NCBI GenBank assembly: GCA_029262595.1
Contig: JAJCZB010000031.1
Span: 28,365-92,364 of the forward strand
DNA length: 64,000 nt
Reading direction: 5' to 3'
Origin: Candidatus Babelota bacterium
GTDB lineage: Bacteria; Babelota; Babeliae; Babelales; Vermiphilaceae
Position 1 is the stretch's first letter. Each line of letters begins with the position of its first letter. This document shows, piece by piece, positions 15,643 to 23,842 of this stretch. The notes under the pieces are model-generated. The model was not told the origin of the DNA. It saw only the letters and a program-made list of their open reading frames with translations, and made no database searches. Position numbers and translations under genes: made by a program.

Positions 15643-15999
15643 ATGCATAAATTATTACAATCTTTTTGTGTATCGTTGGTTTTATGCGTTAATATTTGTA
15701 GCGCAAATCCTAATATGACGCCGGAGCAGATAGAAGAGAGATTAGGCAAAGTTAGTGCTGAAATAAGAGAATGTGTAGCTGCTTATGATACTTTGCAACC
15801 GGGACCAGAAAAAAGAAGCATGGCGTTTAAGAGACGCAGATTGAATGCAGAGTTGCGTGGACTGAGGCAGCGAATGGAAGATGCTCAGAAAGCGCAAGAT
15901 AAAACTAGGACTCGTCTTGATATGGAAGGGTGGGAGCATCTTTTGTATGCAGACCCTGCACAGCCAATTTGGACAAATCCAGAAAATAATTCAAATTAA
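15643..15999 (+). CDS. Small exported coiled-coil-like protein
   Basis: 118 residues from ATG 15643, which has GGAGG upstream. Signal peptide MHKLLQSFCVSLVLCVNICSA, then a charged helix-rich region (MTPEQIEERLGKVSAEIREC and LNAELRGLRQRMEDAQKAQD) likely to form a helical hairpin. The tail is WTNPENNSN. Function unknown. It has its own promoter and terminator. Confidence 0.65.
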   Translation: MHKLLQSFCVSLVLCVNICSANPNMTPEQIEERLGKVSAEIRECVAAYDTLQPGPEKRSMAFKRRRLNAELRGLRQRMEDAQKAQDKTRTRLDMEGWEHLLYADPAQPIWTNPENNSN

Positions 16000-16022
16000 A
16001 AAGTATATTTTTTTGAATGAAT

Positions 16023-16053
16023 AAAAAAGCTCGGCAGTACGCCGGGCTTTTTT
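16023..16053 (+). terminator. Intrinsic terminator (copy B of a repeated hairpin)
   Basis: AAAAAAGCTCGGC pairs with GCCGGGCTTTTTT around loop AGTAC. It differs from the terminator at 15536 essentially only in the loop. Confidence 0.85.
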
Positions 16054-16072
16054 AGTGTAACCTTGCAGGCAC

Positions 16073-16101
16073 TTGACATTCTTTCATGATTTGCAAAAGA
16101 T
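16073..16101 (+). promoter_or_regulatory. Possible promoter for the gene at 16144
   Basis: Perfect TTGACA (16073-16078), a 17-bp spacer and a weak -10 AAAGAT (16096-16101). A second choice for the -10 is CTATAC nearer the start. Confidence 0.35.
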
Positions 16102-16143
16102 GAACTACACATTGTTCATGTACTATACATAGGAGAGAATAGT

Positions 16144-17028
16144 ATGAAACATGTAAAAGTTTTATCATTACTTTTAGTTTCCGCCTCACTTATGGCGCCT
16201 CCTCCCTCAAAGAAAGATCTATCTCGTTTAAAGGGATTAACGCCAGAAGAAAGAAGGCTGGCTCATCAAATAAGTAGCACCCCCGGTGCCCCTCCAGGAA
16301 AAGGTACCGTTCGGGCAGTTAGATTAGAATCGGCAAGACGACGAGGGGGACCGGCTAAGGCTGCAGCTCGAGCGAAGGGCGCAGGGCGTCAAGCAGAAAG
16401 AGAGGCTGCACCAGAAGGTGGTGCGGGTGCTGCTGCCCCAAGAGGCAGAAGCGCTAGTAGTAGATTATTAGAACTAGTGGGCGTAGGATCTTCAAAAAAT
16501 GGATCCGGCGCAGCAGCTGAAGATGATGACGAAAAAAAAGATGATACTTTTCAGCCCGGGCATCGTCGCCGACGTTCGCAAAGCGAAAATGATTTAGACG
16601 CAGCAGCAGCTCAGGGTGTTCCTGATACTGAGCAGGATCTTCTTGCTGCTTTGACGAAACGATATGAGAATGATCCGGCAGCATTAATTTTACTCACTCG
16701 TTTGGTAGCGCGCGTAAAATTAGATTGCGCTGATTCTGATATGCCACGCACTAGAACTCGTCGCCCATCTCGTCGAAGGCCTGCAGGTGCACCGCCAGCT
16801 CCAGGAGATGCAACAATTAGAGGAGCTCTTGCTGCTTTAGGCGCTCATGCTGCAGCTCAAAATGCTGCGGCGGGTGTGGATGCAGGTAGTGGATTGCCAA
16901 CTGATGATGGTGATTTGGAAGCTGTATTGGCTGCAGCTGCAACTGCAGGAGCAGCGCTTCCGCCTCCAGTGGTAGAAGATTCGGCGGATGAGTTGCCACC
17001 ACCACCACTGCCAGGTGAAGAAGATTAA
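16144..17028 (+). CDS. Exported disordered Ala/Arg/Pro-rich protein with proline-rich tail
   Basis: 294 residues: signal peptide MKHVKVLSLLLVSASLMA, then long low-complexity stretches (Arg/Ala-rich, an acidic patch, RRRRSQSENDLDAA). One more ordered helical part (DLLAALTKRYENDPAALILL) is near 165-190. The LPTDDGDLEAVLAA segment matches the TDDGD motif of the 15040 protein. It ends in DELPPPPLPGEED, which resembles proline-rich ligands of eukaryotic SH3, EVH1 or profilin domains, so a surface or host-contact role is conceivable (inference). Confidence 0.7.
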   Translation: MKHVKVLSLLLVSASLMAPPPSKKDLSRLKGLTPEERRLAHQISSTPGAPPGKGTVRAVRLESARRRGGPAKAAARAKGAGRQAEREAAPEGGAGAAAPRGRSASSRLLELVGVGSSKNGSGAAAEDDDEKKDDTFQPGHRRRRSQSENDLDAAAAQGVPDTEQDLLAALTKRYENDPAALILLTRLVARVKLDCADSDMPRTRTRRPSRRRPAGAPPAPGDATIRGALAALGAHAAAQNAAAGVDAGSGLPTDDGDLEAVLAAAATAGAALPPPVVEDSADELPPPPLPGEED

Positions 17029-17031
17029 TAA

Positions 17032-17700
17032 TTAACGAGTTTCATATTCGCATGGATCAACTTCAGCTTGAATTCCGTGGCGGTTAAAAAAATTGTGCCA
17101 ATTCGGAGTAATATCTTTTTTAGAGCTTACTTGATACGCAGCTTTGTGCGCACCAGCAATCTCTCTTTGATCAAGAAATTGATTGCCCGTTTGATTTGGT
17201 CGATAGCAGTTCCAATTTACTGCTTTGCATTCAATCCATACTGGTTTGCCATCAATAATCGCAACAATATCAAACTCTCGTTTGCTTGAATCATCCGGAG
17301 ATGCAATAACTTTACCAAATGCGGTGACAACTGTTTGATTTTTTTCGCTTGCATGTTCGTGATGCAGCGCGAGGGCTTTTTGCACTTCATACCAATAGCC
17401 GCGTGCGCTAGATGGATTACCATGGCGCACCAAGAGAGTAATCACTTTCAGAAAACCTGGAGTTGCATGAAAGTGTTCGCATGCGCCATCAAGCGCGGCA
17501 CGATGTTCTGGAAATTGAGCATGTGCTTGAGCTGCATAGTAGGCAAGTTCGCTGGGATGAGCTACGCGCGGAGGGCCTTTACGTGCTGCAGCGGCAGCTG
17601 CTTGAGTAGCTACTCGGGCAAAGCGAGCCGGATTGGCAGTTGCCATGCAATGCGAAAAAAGAAAAAATACGCAGGCAATCAAAAATTGGATGCGTTTCAT
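17032..17700 (-). CDS. Exported PD-(D/E)XK nuclease-like protein
   Basis: 222 residues with a signal peptide (MKRIQFLIACVFFLFSHCMA). The C-terminal half has the restriction-endonuclease-like core: E105 in GYWYEVQKA, D144 in REFDIVAIIDG, then E157-x-K159 in PVWIECKAV. The spacing DIVAIIDGKPVWIECK is the classic strand-turn-strand. A Q-containing helix follows (LDQREIAGAHKAAYQV). PD-(D/E)XK enzymes cut DNA or RNA and are normally cytosolic; a signal peptide suggests export as a toxin, effector or scavenging nuclease (inference). It converges on the disordered-protein gene with 3 bp between stops. Confidence 0.7.
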   Translation of the reverse strand: MKRIQFLIACVFFLFSHCMATANPARFARVATQAAAAAARKGPPRVAHPSELAYYAAQAHAQFPEHRAALDGACEHFHATPGFLKVITLLVRHGNPSSARGYWYEVQKALALHHEHASEKNQTVVTAFGKVIASPDDSSKREFDIVAIIDGKPVWIECKAVNWNCYRPNQTGNQFLDQREIAGAHKAAYQVSSKKDITPNWHNFFNRHGIQAEVDPCEYETR

Positions 17701-17796
17701 ATGCTCACCTTATTTTATCAAAAATAGTTAGGGATACATTTTCAGTGTAACCCATGGGGTAATTTTCTCAATGGGTCCGTGGATTGACTGGGAGGA

Positions 17797-17955
17797 GGTA
17801 TCCTTCGATACACCTGGCATACGCTCGGCACTCAGGATGAGCGGGATGGTATAATCGAACAAGCATTGTATAGACGCTCATTCTAGCCTGCCCAGCGTAG
17901 CTGTATGCAGAGCCTGTGGGTGATTTTGAGCAAAGCGAAAAATTGTATCGAAGGA
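17797..17955. repeat. Intergenic palindromic element, copy 1
   Basis: Starts GGTATCCTTCGATACA and ends TTGTATCGAAGGA, so 12 bp of the terminal inverted repeats match. CACTCAGGATGAGCG lies inside, and TGATTTTGAGCAAAGCG sits before the right end. Copy 2 at 23842-24018 has the same ends. No coding capacity. It ends 4 bp from the stop of holB. Confidence 0.75.
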
Positions 17956-17959
17956 AGCG

Positions 17960-18721
17960 CTATATCGCTTTAATCTCTAAAAAAAGATCTCGCCAAAAGA
18001 GCTTGCTGCTTCCCGGCATTGGTTGTTTGGAGTGAGCTTCAGAAAAAAGATCTATGGCATGGGTGCTCTCAGAGATACTTTGTGTATTCTCCGCCATAAG
18101 AGCTGTGCGATATGCTTCAATCCAGTGAGAAAGTAGGGCATCGATTAGCTCAACACTTTCTCGCTCGGTGATGCCGGATTGATCAAGCGCTTTGGTAAAT
18201 ACTGCAGGGTCGTGAAATGTAGTGCTGGTAAAAAAATCAAAGAGTGGGTGTGATCGGTATGATGAAGCGTTCACAGAAAGATGATGAATTGCGCACCGCG
18301 ATCGAATGGTGGGCACTACGCCCGAAAGTCGCTCGGCTAAAAACAAAAAATGGTATCCGCGCGGAGGTTCTTCGACGGATTTAAGCAAACTATTAGCACA
18401 TGCTGCCGTTAAAAAATCTGCTTTTTCAATCACAAAGAAAAAGGTTTCATTTGTATTGAGTTCAAATGCAAGTTGCGCAAACAGCGGATCGAGTTGATCA
18501 CGGGTATAATTTTTTTCTGGGTGAAACCAGAGCACTGATGCGTGCTGCTGTTCTTTGATCATTCGGCATGTACTGCACCCGCCGCACCCATTTTCTTGGC
18601 ATAGTTGCTGTTGCAAAAGAATTACCGCTCGTTTGTATGCTGCGTCGCTTGATCCAATAAGAAGATGCGCGGGAATAGTAGTGTCTATATGTGATGTTAG
18701 AGATTCTGTTGATTGATCCAT
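17960..18721 (-). CDS. holB: DNA polymerase III delta' subunit
   Basis: 253 residues of the clamp-loader AAA+ family. It has the zinc-binding cluster CQENGCGGCSTC near residues 40-51, the FFFVIEKADFLTAACANSLLK sensor region and the SVEEPPRGYHFLF and PTIRSRC motifs (SRC box). With delta and tau/gamma it loads the beta sliding clamp. It lacks a clear Walker A, as usual for delta'. Somewhat short. The start overlaps tmk by 25 bp on the same strand, the usual tmk-holB pairing. Confidence 0.9.
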   Translation of the reverse strand: MDQSTESLTSHIDTTIPAHLLIGSSDAAYKRAVILLQQQLCQENGCGGCSTCRMIKEQQHASVLWFHPEKNYTRDQLDPLFAQLAFELNTNETFFFVIEKADFLTAACANSLLKSVEEPPRGYHFLFLAERLSGVVPTIRSRCAIHHLSVNASSYRSHPLFDFFTSTTFHDPAVFTKALDQSGITERESVELIDALLSHWIEAYRTALMAENTQSISESTHAIDLFSEAHSKQPMPGSSKLFWRDLFLEIKAI

Positions 18722-19314
18722 TGATCGATCGCCTTTCCTGCCGTAAGAGAAAGTTCTTCCGGAGATTGTGTGCCATCGAGCGTGATGACGTTTTTTCTGT
18801 CTGCGTAAATCTCATTAAATCCGGTAATGAGCCGTTCAACAAATACAGCGTGTTCTTTTTCAAATGCGGAAAGTGATCCACGATTTTTCACTCTTTGCGC
18901 TGCAATGGTGCCATCAATCTTCACGTACAGTGTAAGATCCGGTGTAATTCCTTGTAATGCCCAATCATTAACGAGCAAAATATTTTTTTTATCAATGCCG
19001 CGGCCATACCCTTGATACACCAGCGATGAATCGCCCATGCGATCGGTAATAACGACTTTTCCTGCCGCAAGCGCTGGTTTAATTACTTCATTTACATGTT
19101 GCGCGCGATCAGCGGCAAAGAGTAAAAACTCAGAAATCGGATTAATCGGCACCGGCTGCGTCTGCAAAATTTCTCGCAGTTGTTTTCCTAATTTACTTCC
19201 ACCGGGCTCTTTAGTAAGCACCACGGATCGCCCTGCATCTTGCAATGATTGGGCAAGTTTTTGAGCAAGGGTGCTTTTTCCTGAGCCGTCTATTCCTTCA
19301 ATACAAATGAGCAT
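18697..19314 (-). CDS. tmk: Thymidylate kinase
   Basis: 205 residues, the standard size. P-loop GIDGSGKST at 7-15, substrate segment TKEPGG, the DR motif in VVITDRMGDSSLVYQG, and DLTLYVKIDG. It phosphorylates dTMP to dTDP for DNA synthesis. Followed by holB; three small exported-protein genes precede it on the same strand. Confidence 0.95.
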   Translation of the reverse strand: MLICIEGIDGSGKSTLAQKLAQSLQDAGRSVVLTKEPGGSKLGKQLREILQTQPVPINPISEFLLFAADRAQHVNEVIKPALAAGKVVITDRMGDSSLVYQGYGRGIDKKNILLVNDWALQGITPDLTLYVKIDGTIAAQRVKNRGSLSAFEKEHAVFVERLITGFNEIYADRKNVITLDGTQSPEELSLTAGKAIDQWINQQNL

Positions 19315-19317
19315 GAC

Positions 19318-19581
19318 TTATTCCGTAGGTTGTGGGTTTTGCCCAAGAACAATTATATTCGCTTGAATATCATATGATTCATGTTCGGAGCACCATACAC
19401 ATACGGTTATAGCTTGTCCAACGTGTGGATTGTCCTTAGGATCTACCGCTATCACCCATGTTCCCGGTTGGTCGGGTCTACTTACGATAGCATAATGTGC
19501 TGGAAGCGTATCGAAGTGCAAATGCATGCCTACAGAAAAAAAATGTGTTGAGAATAAAAAAAGGAAGAGTATTTTTTTCAC
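19318..19581 (-). CDS. Small exported protein
   Basis: GTG at 19581 (GGAAAG upstream) is preferred over an ATG at 19605. It avoids overlap with the preceding gene and opens directly into a signal peptide (VKKILFLFLFSTHFFSVG). 87 residues. The mature part, HFDTLPAHYAIVSRPDQPG and later VCVWCSEHE, looks like a small beta domain. Function unknown. First of three similar small exported genes just upstream of tmk. Confidence 0.6.
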   Translation of the reverse strand: MKKILFLFLFSTHFFSVGMHLHFDTLPAHYAIVSRPDQPGTWVIAVDPKDNPHVGQAITVCVWCSEHESYDIQANIIVLGQNPQPTE

Positions 19582-19591
19582 GGATCTTTCC

Positions 19592-19906
19592 TTAGGATAG
19601 TGCAATAACTGTGCCTTCTAATGGAGCTGAACCATCACTAAACTCAAATTGTACTCTATCTTTGATATTAAGAATACCTGGCGAATTCAATAAAGTGTTA
19701 TCTCGTATTTCGGATTGCGAAATATCAATCGTTTCCTCTGCTCCCTGCTTGGTTCGAATAGTTACAAAAGTATAGGGAGGGCGTTGTGGTTTGAAGTTGA
19801 CGGGTACTCTTCCTCCTTTTTTTGGCCCTCTGCCGGGAAATGCAAAAAGTAATGCAGGCAAAAAAAGTATGCATGCGAATATAAGGAGTTGTTTTTTTAT
19901 GTTCAT
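19592..19906 (-). CDS. Small exported protein
   Basis: 104 residues: signal peptide MNIKKQLLIFACILFLPALL, a Gly/Pro/Lys-rich linker, then strand-rich sequence (PPYTFVTIRTKQG, DRVQFEFSDGSAPLEGTVIA) suggesting a compact beta-barrel. Its ending G-T-V-x-A resembles the EFTGTVVTM segment of the neighbour at 19925, so the two may share a fold. Function unknown. Confidence 0.6.
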   Translation of the reverse strand: MNIKKQLLIFACILFLPALLFAFPGRGPKKGGRVPVNFKPQRPPYTFVTIRTKQGAEETIDISQSEIRDNTLLNSPGILNIKDRVQFEFSDGSAPLEGTVIALS

Positions 19907-19924
19907 ATTGTTTCTTTATGATGC

Positions 19925-20302
19925 TTAATCAAGAGGAATGTGTTCGCCGAGTGTTACAGTAACGAGCGTACATTCATCTGATCCTCTTTGAATGGTGTGG
20001 ACTGCTCCTGGGTTTGATCTGAGTTGAGATGGATACAGTGTCATAGTTGAAAGATCAACTTCCTGAGATTCCGCACCAATTACATGATCGTCAGGGCGCA
20101 TGGTTACTACTGTGCCAGTGAATTCTGATGTGCCTTTGTTGTAAGGTATTCTGAGATTGGTTCCTGCCATGAAAGATGCGCGTGTTTCTACGGTATGGAC
20201 GGTTTGTGTTTGCTCGTTGTATACGAGCGTAATAATACCTTCTGCTGTAAATACACTGCCACTCATCAATGCAAGCAGCGCTGTGATAAATACCTTATTC
20301 AT
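19925..20302 (-). CDS. Small exported beta-rich protein
   Basis: 125 residues from ATG 20302 (GGAGG seven bases upstream). Signal peptide MNKVFITALLALMSGSVFTA, then alternating strands (GIITLVYNEQTQTVHTVE, EFTGTVVTMRPDDHV) with a DECTLVTVTLGEH end. No family recognised. Divergent from the ferredoxin gene. Confidence 0.65.
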   Translation of the reverse strand: MNKVFITALLALMSGSVFTAEGIITLVYNEQTQTVHTVETRASFMAGTNLRIPYNKGTSEFTGTVVTMRPDDHVIGAESQEVDLSTMTLYPSQLRSNPGAVHTIQRGSDECTLVTVTLGEHIPLD

Positions 20303-20394
20303 AATTCCTCCATTTAGGTTTGGTATATTACATTTTTTATATCTGTGGTACATATATAAGTATACAATTTGAGTAAAATTTTTCCAGGGTACCA

Positions 20395-20607
20395 ATGGTT
20401 AAAAAAGTTTCAATTGAACCGGGATGCACCACGTGTGGGCTGTGCGAGTTTTTGGCACCAGACATTTTTGAGGTGACTGATATTTCGCATGTTAAAAAAA
20501 ATGCCTGCTTTGCATCGAATAGTGATGCAATTAAAGAGGCTGCAGAGCGCTGCCCGGTGCAGGTGATAACCTATCAGGATGATGATGCTGATACAACCAA
20601 CAGTTGA
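20395..20607 (+). CDS. Ferredoxin, single 4Fe-4S cluster
   Basis: 70 residues. The CTTCGLC motif near residues 11-17 and a distal RCPVQVI give the four Cys of a one-cluster (4Fe-4S) ferredoxin. The acidic surface (DDDADTTNS tail) is typical. Small electron carrier in the cytoplasm. The acyl-CoA synthetase frame starts within its last codons (overlap 29 bp), so the two are co-transcribed. Confidence 0.85.
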   Translation: MVKKVSIEPGCTTCGLCEFLAPDIFEVTDISHVKKNACFASNSDAIKEAAERCPVQVITYQDDDADTTNS

Positions 20608-22123
20608 TGAAAAAACGTATTATCAAGAACAGCAAAAAAAATTAATGCAGAATGGGCGATTGCCCTATGCGGGGGGATTGCTTGAGCGGGCTGCCAAACA
20701 ATTTGGCACACTACCTGTGCTTATTTACAACGATGAATTTATTACGTATCAAGATTTGTATCATCGTGCATCAGCATTTTCAAAAGTGTTGCAAGAAAAA
20801 GGGCTTAAGCCGCGCGATCGCGTTGTGATTTGTTTTGAAAACTCTCCTGATTTTTATGTGGCCTATTTTGCCGTTTGGCAAGCGGGCGGAGTGGTTGCGC
20901 CTGTGAATACTTTTTTAAAAGAGCGCGAGCTTGCGCATATTATTGCTGATGCAAAGACGACGTTTATTATTACGTCTGCTGATCGCGTAGAGCTATTTAA
21001 AAAAGCAGATGGCCCGAATCTTCCTCCTATTGTAACGCAAGACGATATGCCAGTGCCGGCTAAAGATTTTGTGCCAGCAAAAACGATTGATCTTAATGAT
21101 GATGAGATGTGTGCGCTGCTCTATACGTCGGGGACTACTGGCGTGCCTAAGGGAGTAATGCTGAGTTCAAAAAATATTATGACCAACATTTTGCAGGGGA
21201 TTTCTCGTTTGCAGATTGGCTATCAAGAGCGACTTTTTGGGGTGCTTCCTCTGTTTCATGTGTTTGCACAAAATGTGTGTGTGTGGTCAGCTATTTTTAT
21301 TGGTGCGACTGTTATATTAGTTCCAAAGATTGATCGGCGATATATTCTTTCTGGCTTGAAGCACAAACCAACCGGATTTTTTGGTGTGCCAGCACTCTAT
21401 GGGCTTATGTGCTTGCTTAAGACTGCGCCGCTTGATTCGGTACGATTTTTTGTTTCGGGAGGGGATGCGCTACCAGATAAAATTCGCTCATACTTTGCGC
21501 TTTTGTATCGTCGTAAAATTGCCAACGGCTATGGGCTTACCGAAACGTCTCCCGTACTTTCATTTGAGAGGGAAGATGTTGCTCAGCCTACTGGCACGCT
21601 TGGAAAACCAGTTGTTGGGGTTGACGTACAAATCAGAGATGAGCATGGAAAACCAGTGCCTCAAGGGCAGATTGGTGAGCTGTGGGTGAAGGGCGATAAT
21701 GTTATGCTTGGATATTATAATGCGCCTGAGCAAACAGCAAAAGTTTTGAAAGATGGCTGGTTTAATACTGGCGACACGATGTATTTGAACGATGAAGGCA
21801 AGCTCGTAATTACTGGCCGCACCAAAGATTTGATTATTCATAAAGGGATAAATATTTATCCACAAGAAATTGAAAATGTAATTATGACACATCCAAATGT
21901 AATTCGCGTTGGCGTTATTGGCAAGCAGGATTCTGATGGTGAAGTGCCGGTAGCATATGTGCAGCTGCGCGAGCAGCAAGAGGGAATGGAAAAGCTATTG
22001 CGAGATTTGTGCGTGCAGCAGCTTGCGCCATATAAAGTGCCGCGTTCATTTTTCTGCCAGGTAGATGATTTGCCAATGACTGCAACGGGAAAAGTTGATA
22101 AGAAAGCTTTACGTAAAAAATAA
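20579..22123 (+). CDS. AMP-forming acyl-CoA synthetase
   Basis: 514 residues of the ANL superfamily. P-loop LLYTSGTTGVPKGVMLS at about residues 181-197, NGYGLTETSP, a GWFNTGDTMYLNDEGKLVITG core with RTKDLIIHKGINIYPQEIE, and the C-terminal catalytic Lys in TATGKVDKKALRKK. It activates a carboxylic acid, probably a fatty acid, to the acyl-AMP and then acyl-CoA (long-chain acyl-CoA ligase type). Several ATGs at 20579-20585 are possible starts. Confidence 0.9.
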   Translation: MMMLIQPTVDEKTYYQEQQKKLMQNGRLPYAGGLLERAAKQFGTLPVLIYNDEFITYQDLYHRASAFSKVLQEKGLKPRDRVVICFENSPDFYVAYFAVWQAGGVVAPVNTFLKERELAHIIADAKTTFIITSADRVELFKKADGPNLPPIVTQDDMPVPAKDFVPAKTIDLNDDEMCALLYTSGTTGVPKGVMLSSKNIMTNILQGISRLQIGYQERLFGVLPLFHVFAQNVCVWSAIFIGATVILVPKIDRRYILSGLKHKPTGFFGVPALYGLMCLLKTAPLDSVRFFVSGGDALPDKIRSYFALLYRRKIANGYGLTETSPVLSFEREDVAQPTGTLGKPVVGVDVQIRDEHGKPVPQGQIGELWVKGDNVMLGYYNAPEQTAKVLKDGWFNTGDTMYLNDEGKLVITGRTKDLIIHKGINIYPQEIENVIMTHPNVIRVGVIGKQDSDGEVPVAYVQLREQQEGMEKLLRDLCVQQLAPYKVPRSFFCQVDDLPMTATGKVDKKALRKK

Positions 22124-22193
22124 TTTGACCTCATGTAATCAATCGCTACAATTAAGAATTATTACTCTCTTAATCATTCGGGGAGATTGCATC

Positions 22194-22284
22194 ATGAAAA
22201 TAGTTTATATCTACGCTTCGTAGAATTCCTACCTCGCTACAGTTCGTAGCATTGTTTCTTGTTATGTGCATGCTGTAAGCATGC
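22194..22284 (+). promoter_or_regulatory. Candidate leader peptide and hairpins before the ABC exporter
   Basis: GGGGAG eight bases before ATG 22194 opens a 9-codon frame (MKIVYIYAS, stop TAG at 22221). The frame after the stop continues open into the ABC gene. Hairpins follow: CTACG-CTT-CGTAG (22211-22223) and a perfect GCATGCT-GTA-AGCATGC (22268-22284). This may be a translational leader or a nonsense-truncated extension of the ABC protein. Confidence 0.35.
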
Positions 22285-22319
22285 TTCCTACTATTGTTTT
22301 TTGTTTCGAAAGGGCTTTA

Positions 22320-23054
22320 ATGAGTCAACCTTTGTTGCAGGTGATTGACCTGAAAAAAAAATATGGTGATACCCAAGCGTTAAAAGGGGTTTCGTTTTCT
22401 GTTGAAAAAGGTGAGGTGTTTTGTTTGCTCGGCGTGAATGGCGCGGGTAAAACAACGCTGTCTTCTATTTTGGCTACGTTGCACCCAGCAACTTCTGGCG
22501 ACGTGCTCTACAATGGAAAATCTATTTATTCGGATCTTCCTGAGTATCGGCAGCACGTTGGCTATTGCCCGCAACGGCCAAATCTTAATCCGCTTTTAAC
22601 GGTAAAAGAGAATTTGTATTTTGCCGGCAAATATTTTGGCATGTCTGATGAGCAGATTTCTGCGCGAATGCATGAGTTAAATCAACGGCTTGGCATTGAT
22701 GAATATCTTACCTTTAAGTCAAATGAGCTTTCGGGCGGATGGAAACAGCGCTTTATGATTGCGCGTACATTGATGCATACGCCGGAGCTTGTGATTCTTG
22801 ATGAGCCAACGGTGGGATTAGATCCAGATATTCGTCATCAATTGTGGTATTACATCCAGCATCTTAAGAGCCAAGGGGTTTCTGTGCTTTTAACGACGCA
22901 CTATTTAGATGAAGCTGAAAAGCTTTCCGATCGCGTTTGTGTACTTGATCGTGGAGAAATCAAAGTGATTGATACACCGGCCAATTTAATGCGCTCACTT
23001 GGCAAGAAAAATCTTGAAGATGTATTTCTTCACCTCACACGTAAAGGAGAGTAG
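22320..23054 (+). CDS. ABC transporter ATP-binding protein
   Basis: About 244 residues from ATG 22320, which has GAAAGGG upstream. Walker A GVNGAGKTT near residue 40, Q-loop region, signature LSGGWKQR, Walker B LVILDEPTVGLDP and the TTHYLDEAEKL switch. The ATPase of an ABC-2 type exporter; such pairs export drugs, lipids, polysaccharides or antimicrobial peptides. The signature has W after LSGG, where Q is usual. Followed by its permease after 2 bp. Confidence 0.9.
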   Translation: MSQPLLQVIDLKKKYGDTQALKGVSFSVEKGEVFCLLGVNGAGKTTLSSILATLHPATSGDVLYNGKSIYSDLPEYRQHVGYCPQRPNLNPLLTVKENLYFAGKYFGMSDEQISARMHELNQRLGIDEYLTFKSNELSGGWKQRFMIARTLMHTPELVILDEPTVGLDPDIRHQLWYYIQHLKSQGVSVLLTTHYLDEAEKLSDRVCVLDRGEIKVIDTPANLMRSLGKKNLEDVFLHLTRKGE

Positions 23055-23056
23055 GC

Positions 23057-23842
23057 ATGCAGATGTCTTCATATGCGCGGACTATGTTTTATTTGATTAA
23101 TACGCAGTATCGGGTGTTTTTACAAACCATTAAAGACAAATACATTGATTTGTTTATTTGGATTATTGGAATGAGCGCGGTCACTATTTATATGCTTCCA
23201 TCATTTGGGCTTTCACATGCATACGGATCGTTTATGATTGCAAGTATGGCAGCAAGTGCGGGATTGTTTGAGCAATATACTAGTACAGTTAATCTTATCG
23301 GAGATTTTGAGGGAGACAATATTACCTCATTTTATCTTACGTTGCCGATTCCATCCTGGATGGTGTTTGTGAGTTATGCGGTTTTTTATGCATTTAATAC
23401 TCTGGCTCTGGCGGTATTTGTAGTGCCCATTGCAAAGCTCATTTTTTGGAACCATTTTGATCTGTCTGAATTTAGTTGTATTAAGTATGCAGTGATGCTT
23501 CTTGCAACGTCATCTTTTTATGCATCGTTTACTATTTGGATGGTAGGGCTTGTTCCTAACTTGCAACACGCGGGCAGTATTTGGATGCGTTTTATTTTTC
23601 CTCTTTGGACGTTTGGTGCGTTTCAATATTCTTATGCAGTGTTGTATGGATTGAATGTATGGTTTGCGTATGCAAGTTTGGGCAATCCGATGGTGTATCT
23701 CATGGAAGGAACTCGTGCCGCGATCCTCGGGCAAGCAGGCTCTCTGAATATATGGATGTGCGCCGGAGTATCTTTTTTCTTTACGATACTTTTTACTGCA
23801 CATGGCATTAGTAGAATAAAAAGGCGGCTTGATTACGTATAG
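23057..23842 (+). CDS. ABC-2 type transporter permease
   Basis: 261 residues with six hydrophobic helices in ABC-2 layout. A short cytoplasmic head is followed by helix 1 (YIDLFIWIIGMSAVTIYML) and a coupling segment (NLIGDFEGDNITSFYLTLPI). Its start is separated by only 2 bp from the ATPase, so they form one exporter. Its stop codon is the left edge of the repeat element at 23842. Confidence 0.85.
   Translation: MQMSSYARTMFYLINTQYRVFLQTIKDKYIDLFIWIIGMSAVTIYMLPSFGLSHAYGSFMIASMAASAGLFEQYTSTVNLIGDFEGDNITSFYLTLPIPSWMVFVSYAVFYAFNTLALAVFVVPIAKLIFWNHFDLSEFSCIKYAVMLLATSSFYASFTIWMVGLVPNLQHAGSIWMRFIFPLWTFGAFQYSYAVLYGLNVWFAYASLGNPMVYLMEGTRAAILGQAGSLNIWMCAGVSFFFTILFTAHGISRIKRRLDYV

Noticed and set aside
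15536..16053. Two near-identical hairpins considered as a mobile repeat
   Set aside because: Each follows a gene and is followed by a T-run; they are ordinary terminators, perhaps copied by gene duplication.
17701..17796. Stretch before the repeat element considered as a promoter region
   Set aside because: No hexamer pair with acceptable spacing was visible on either strand.
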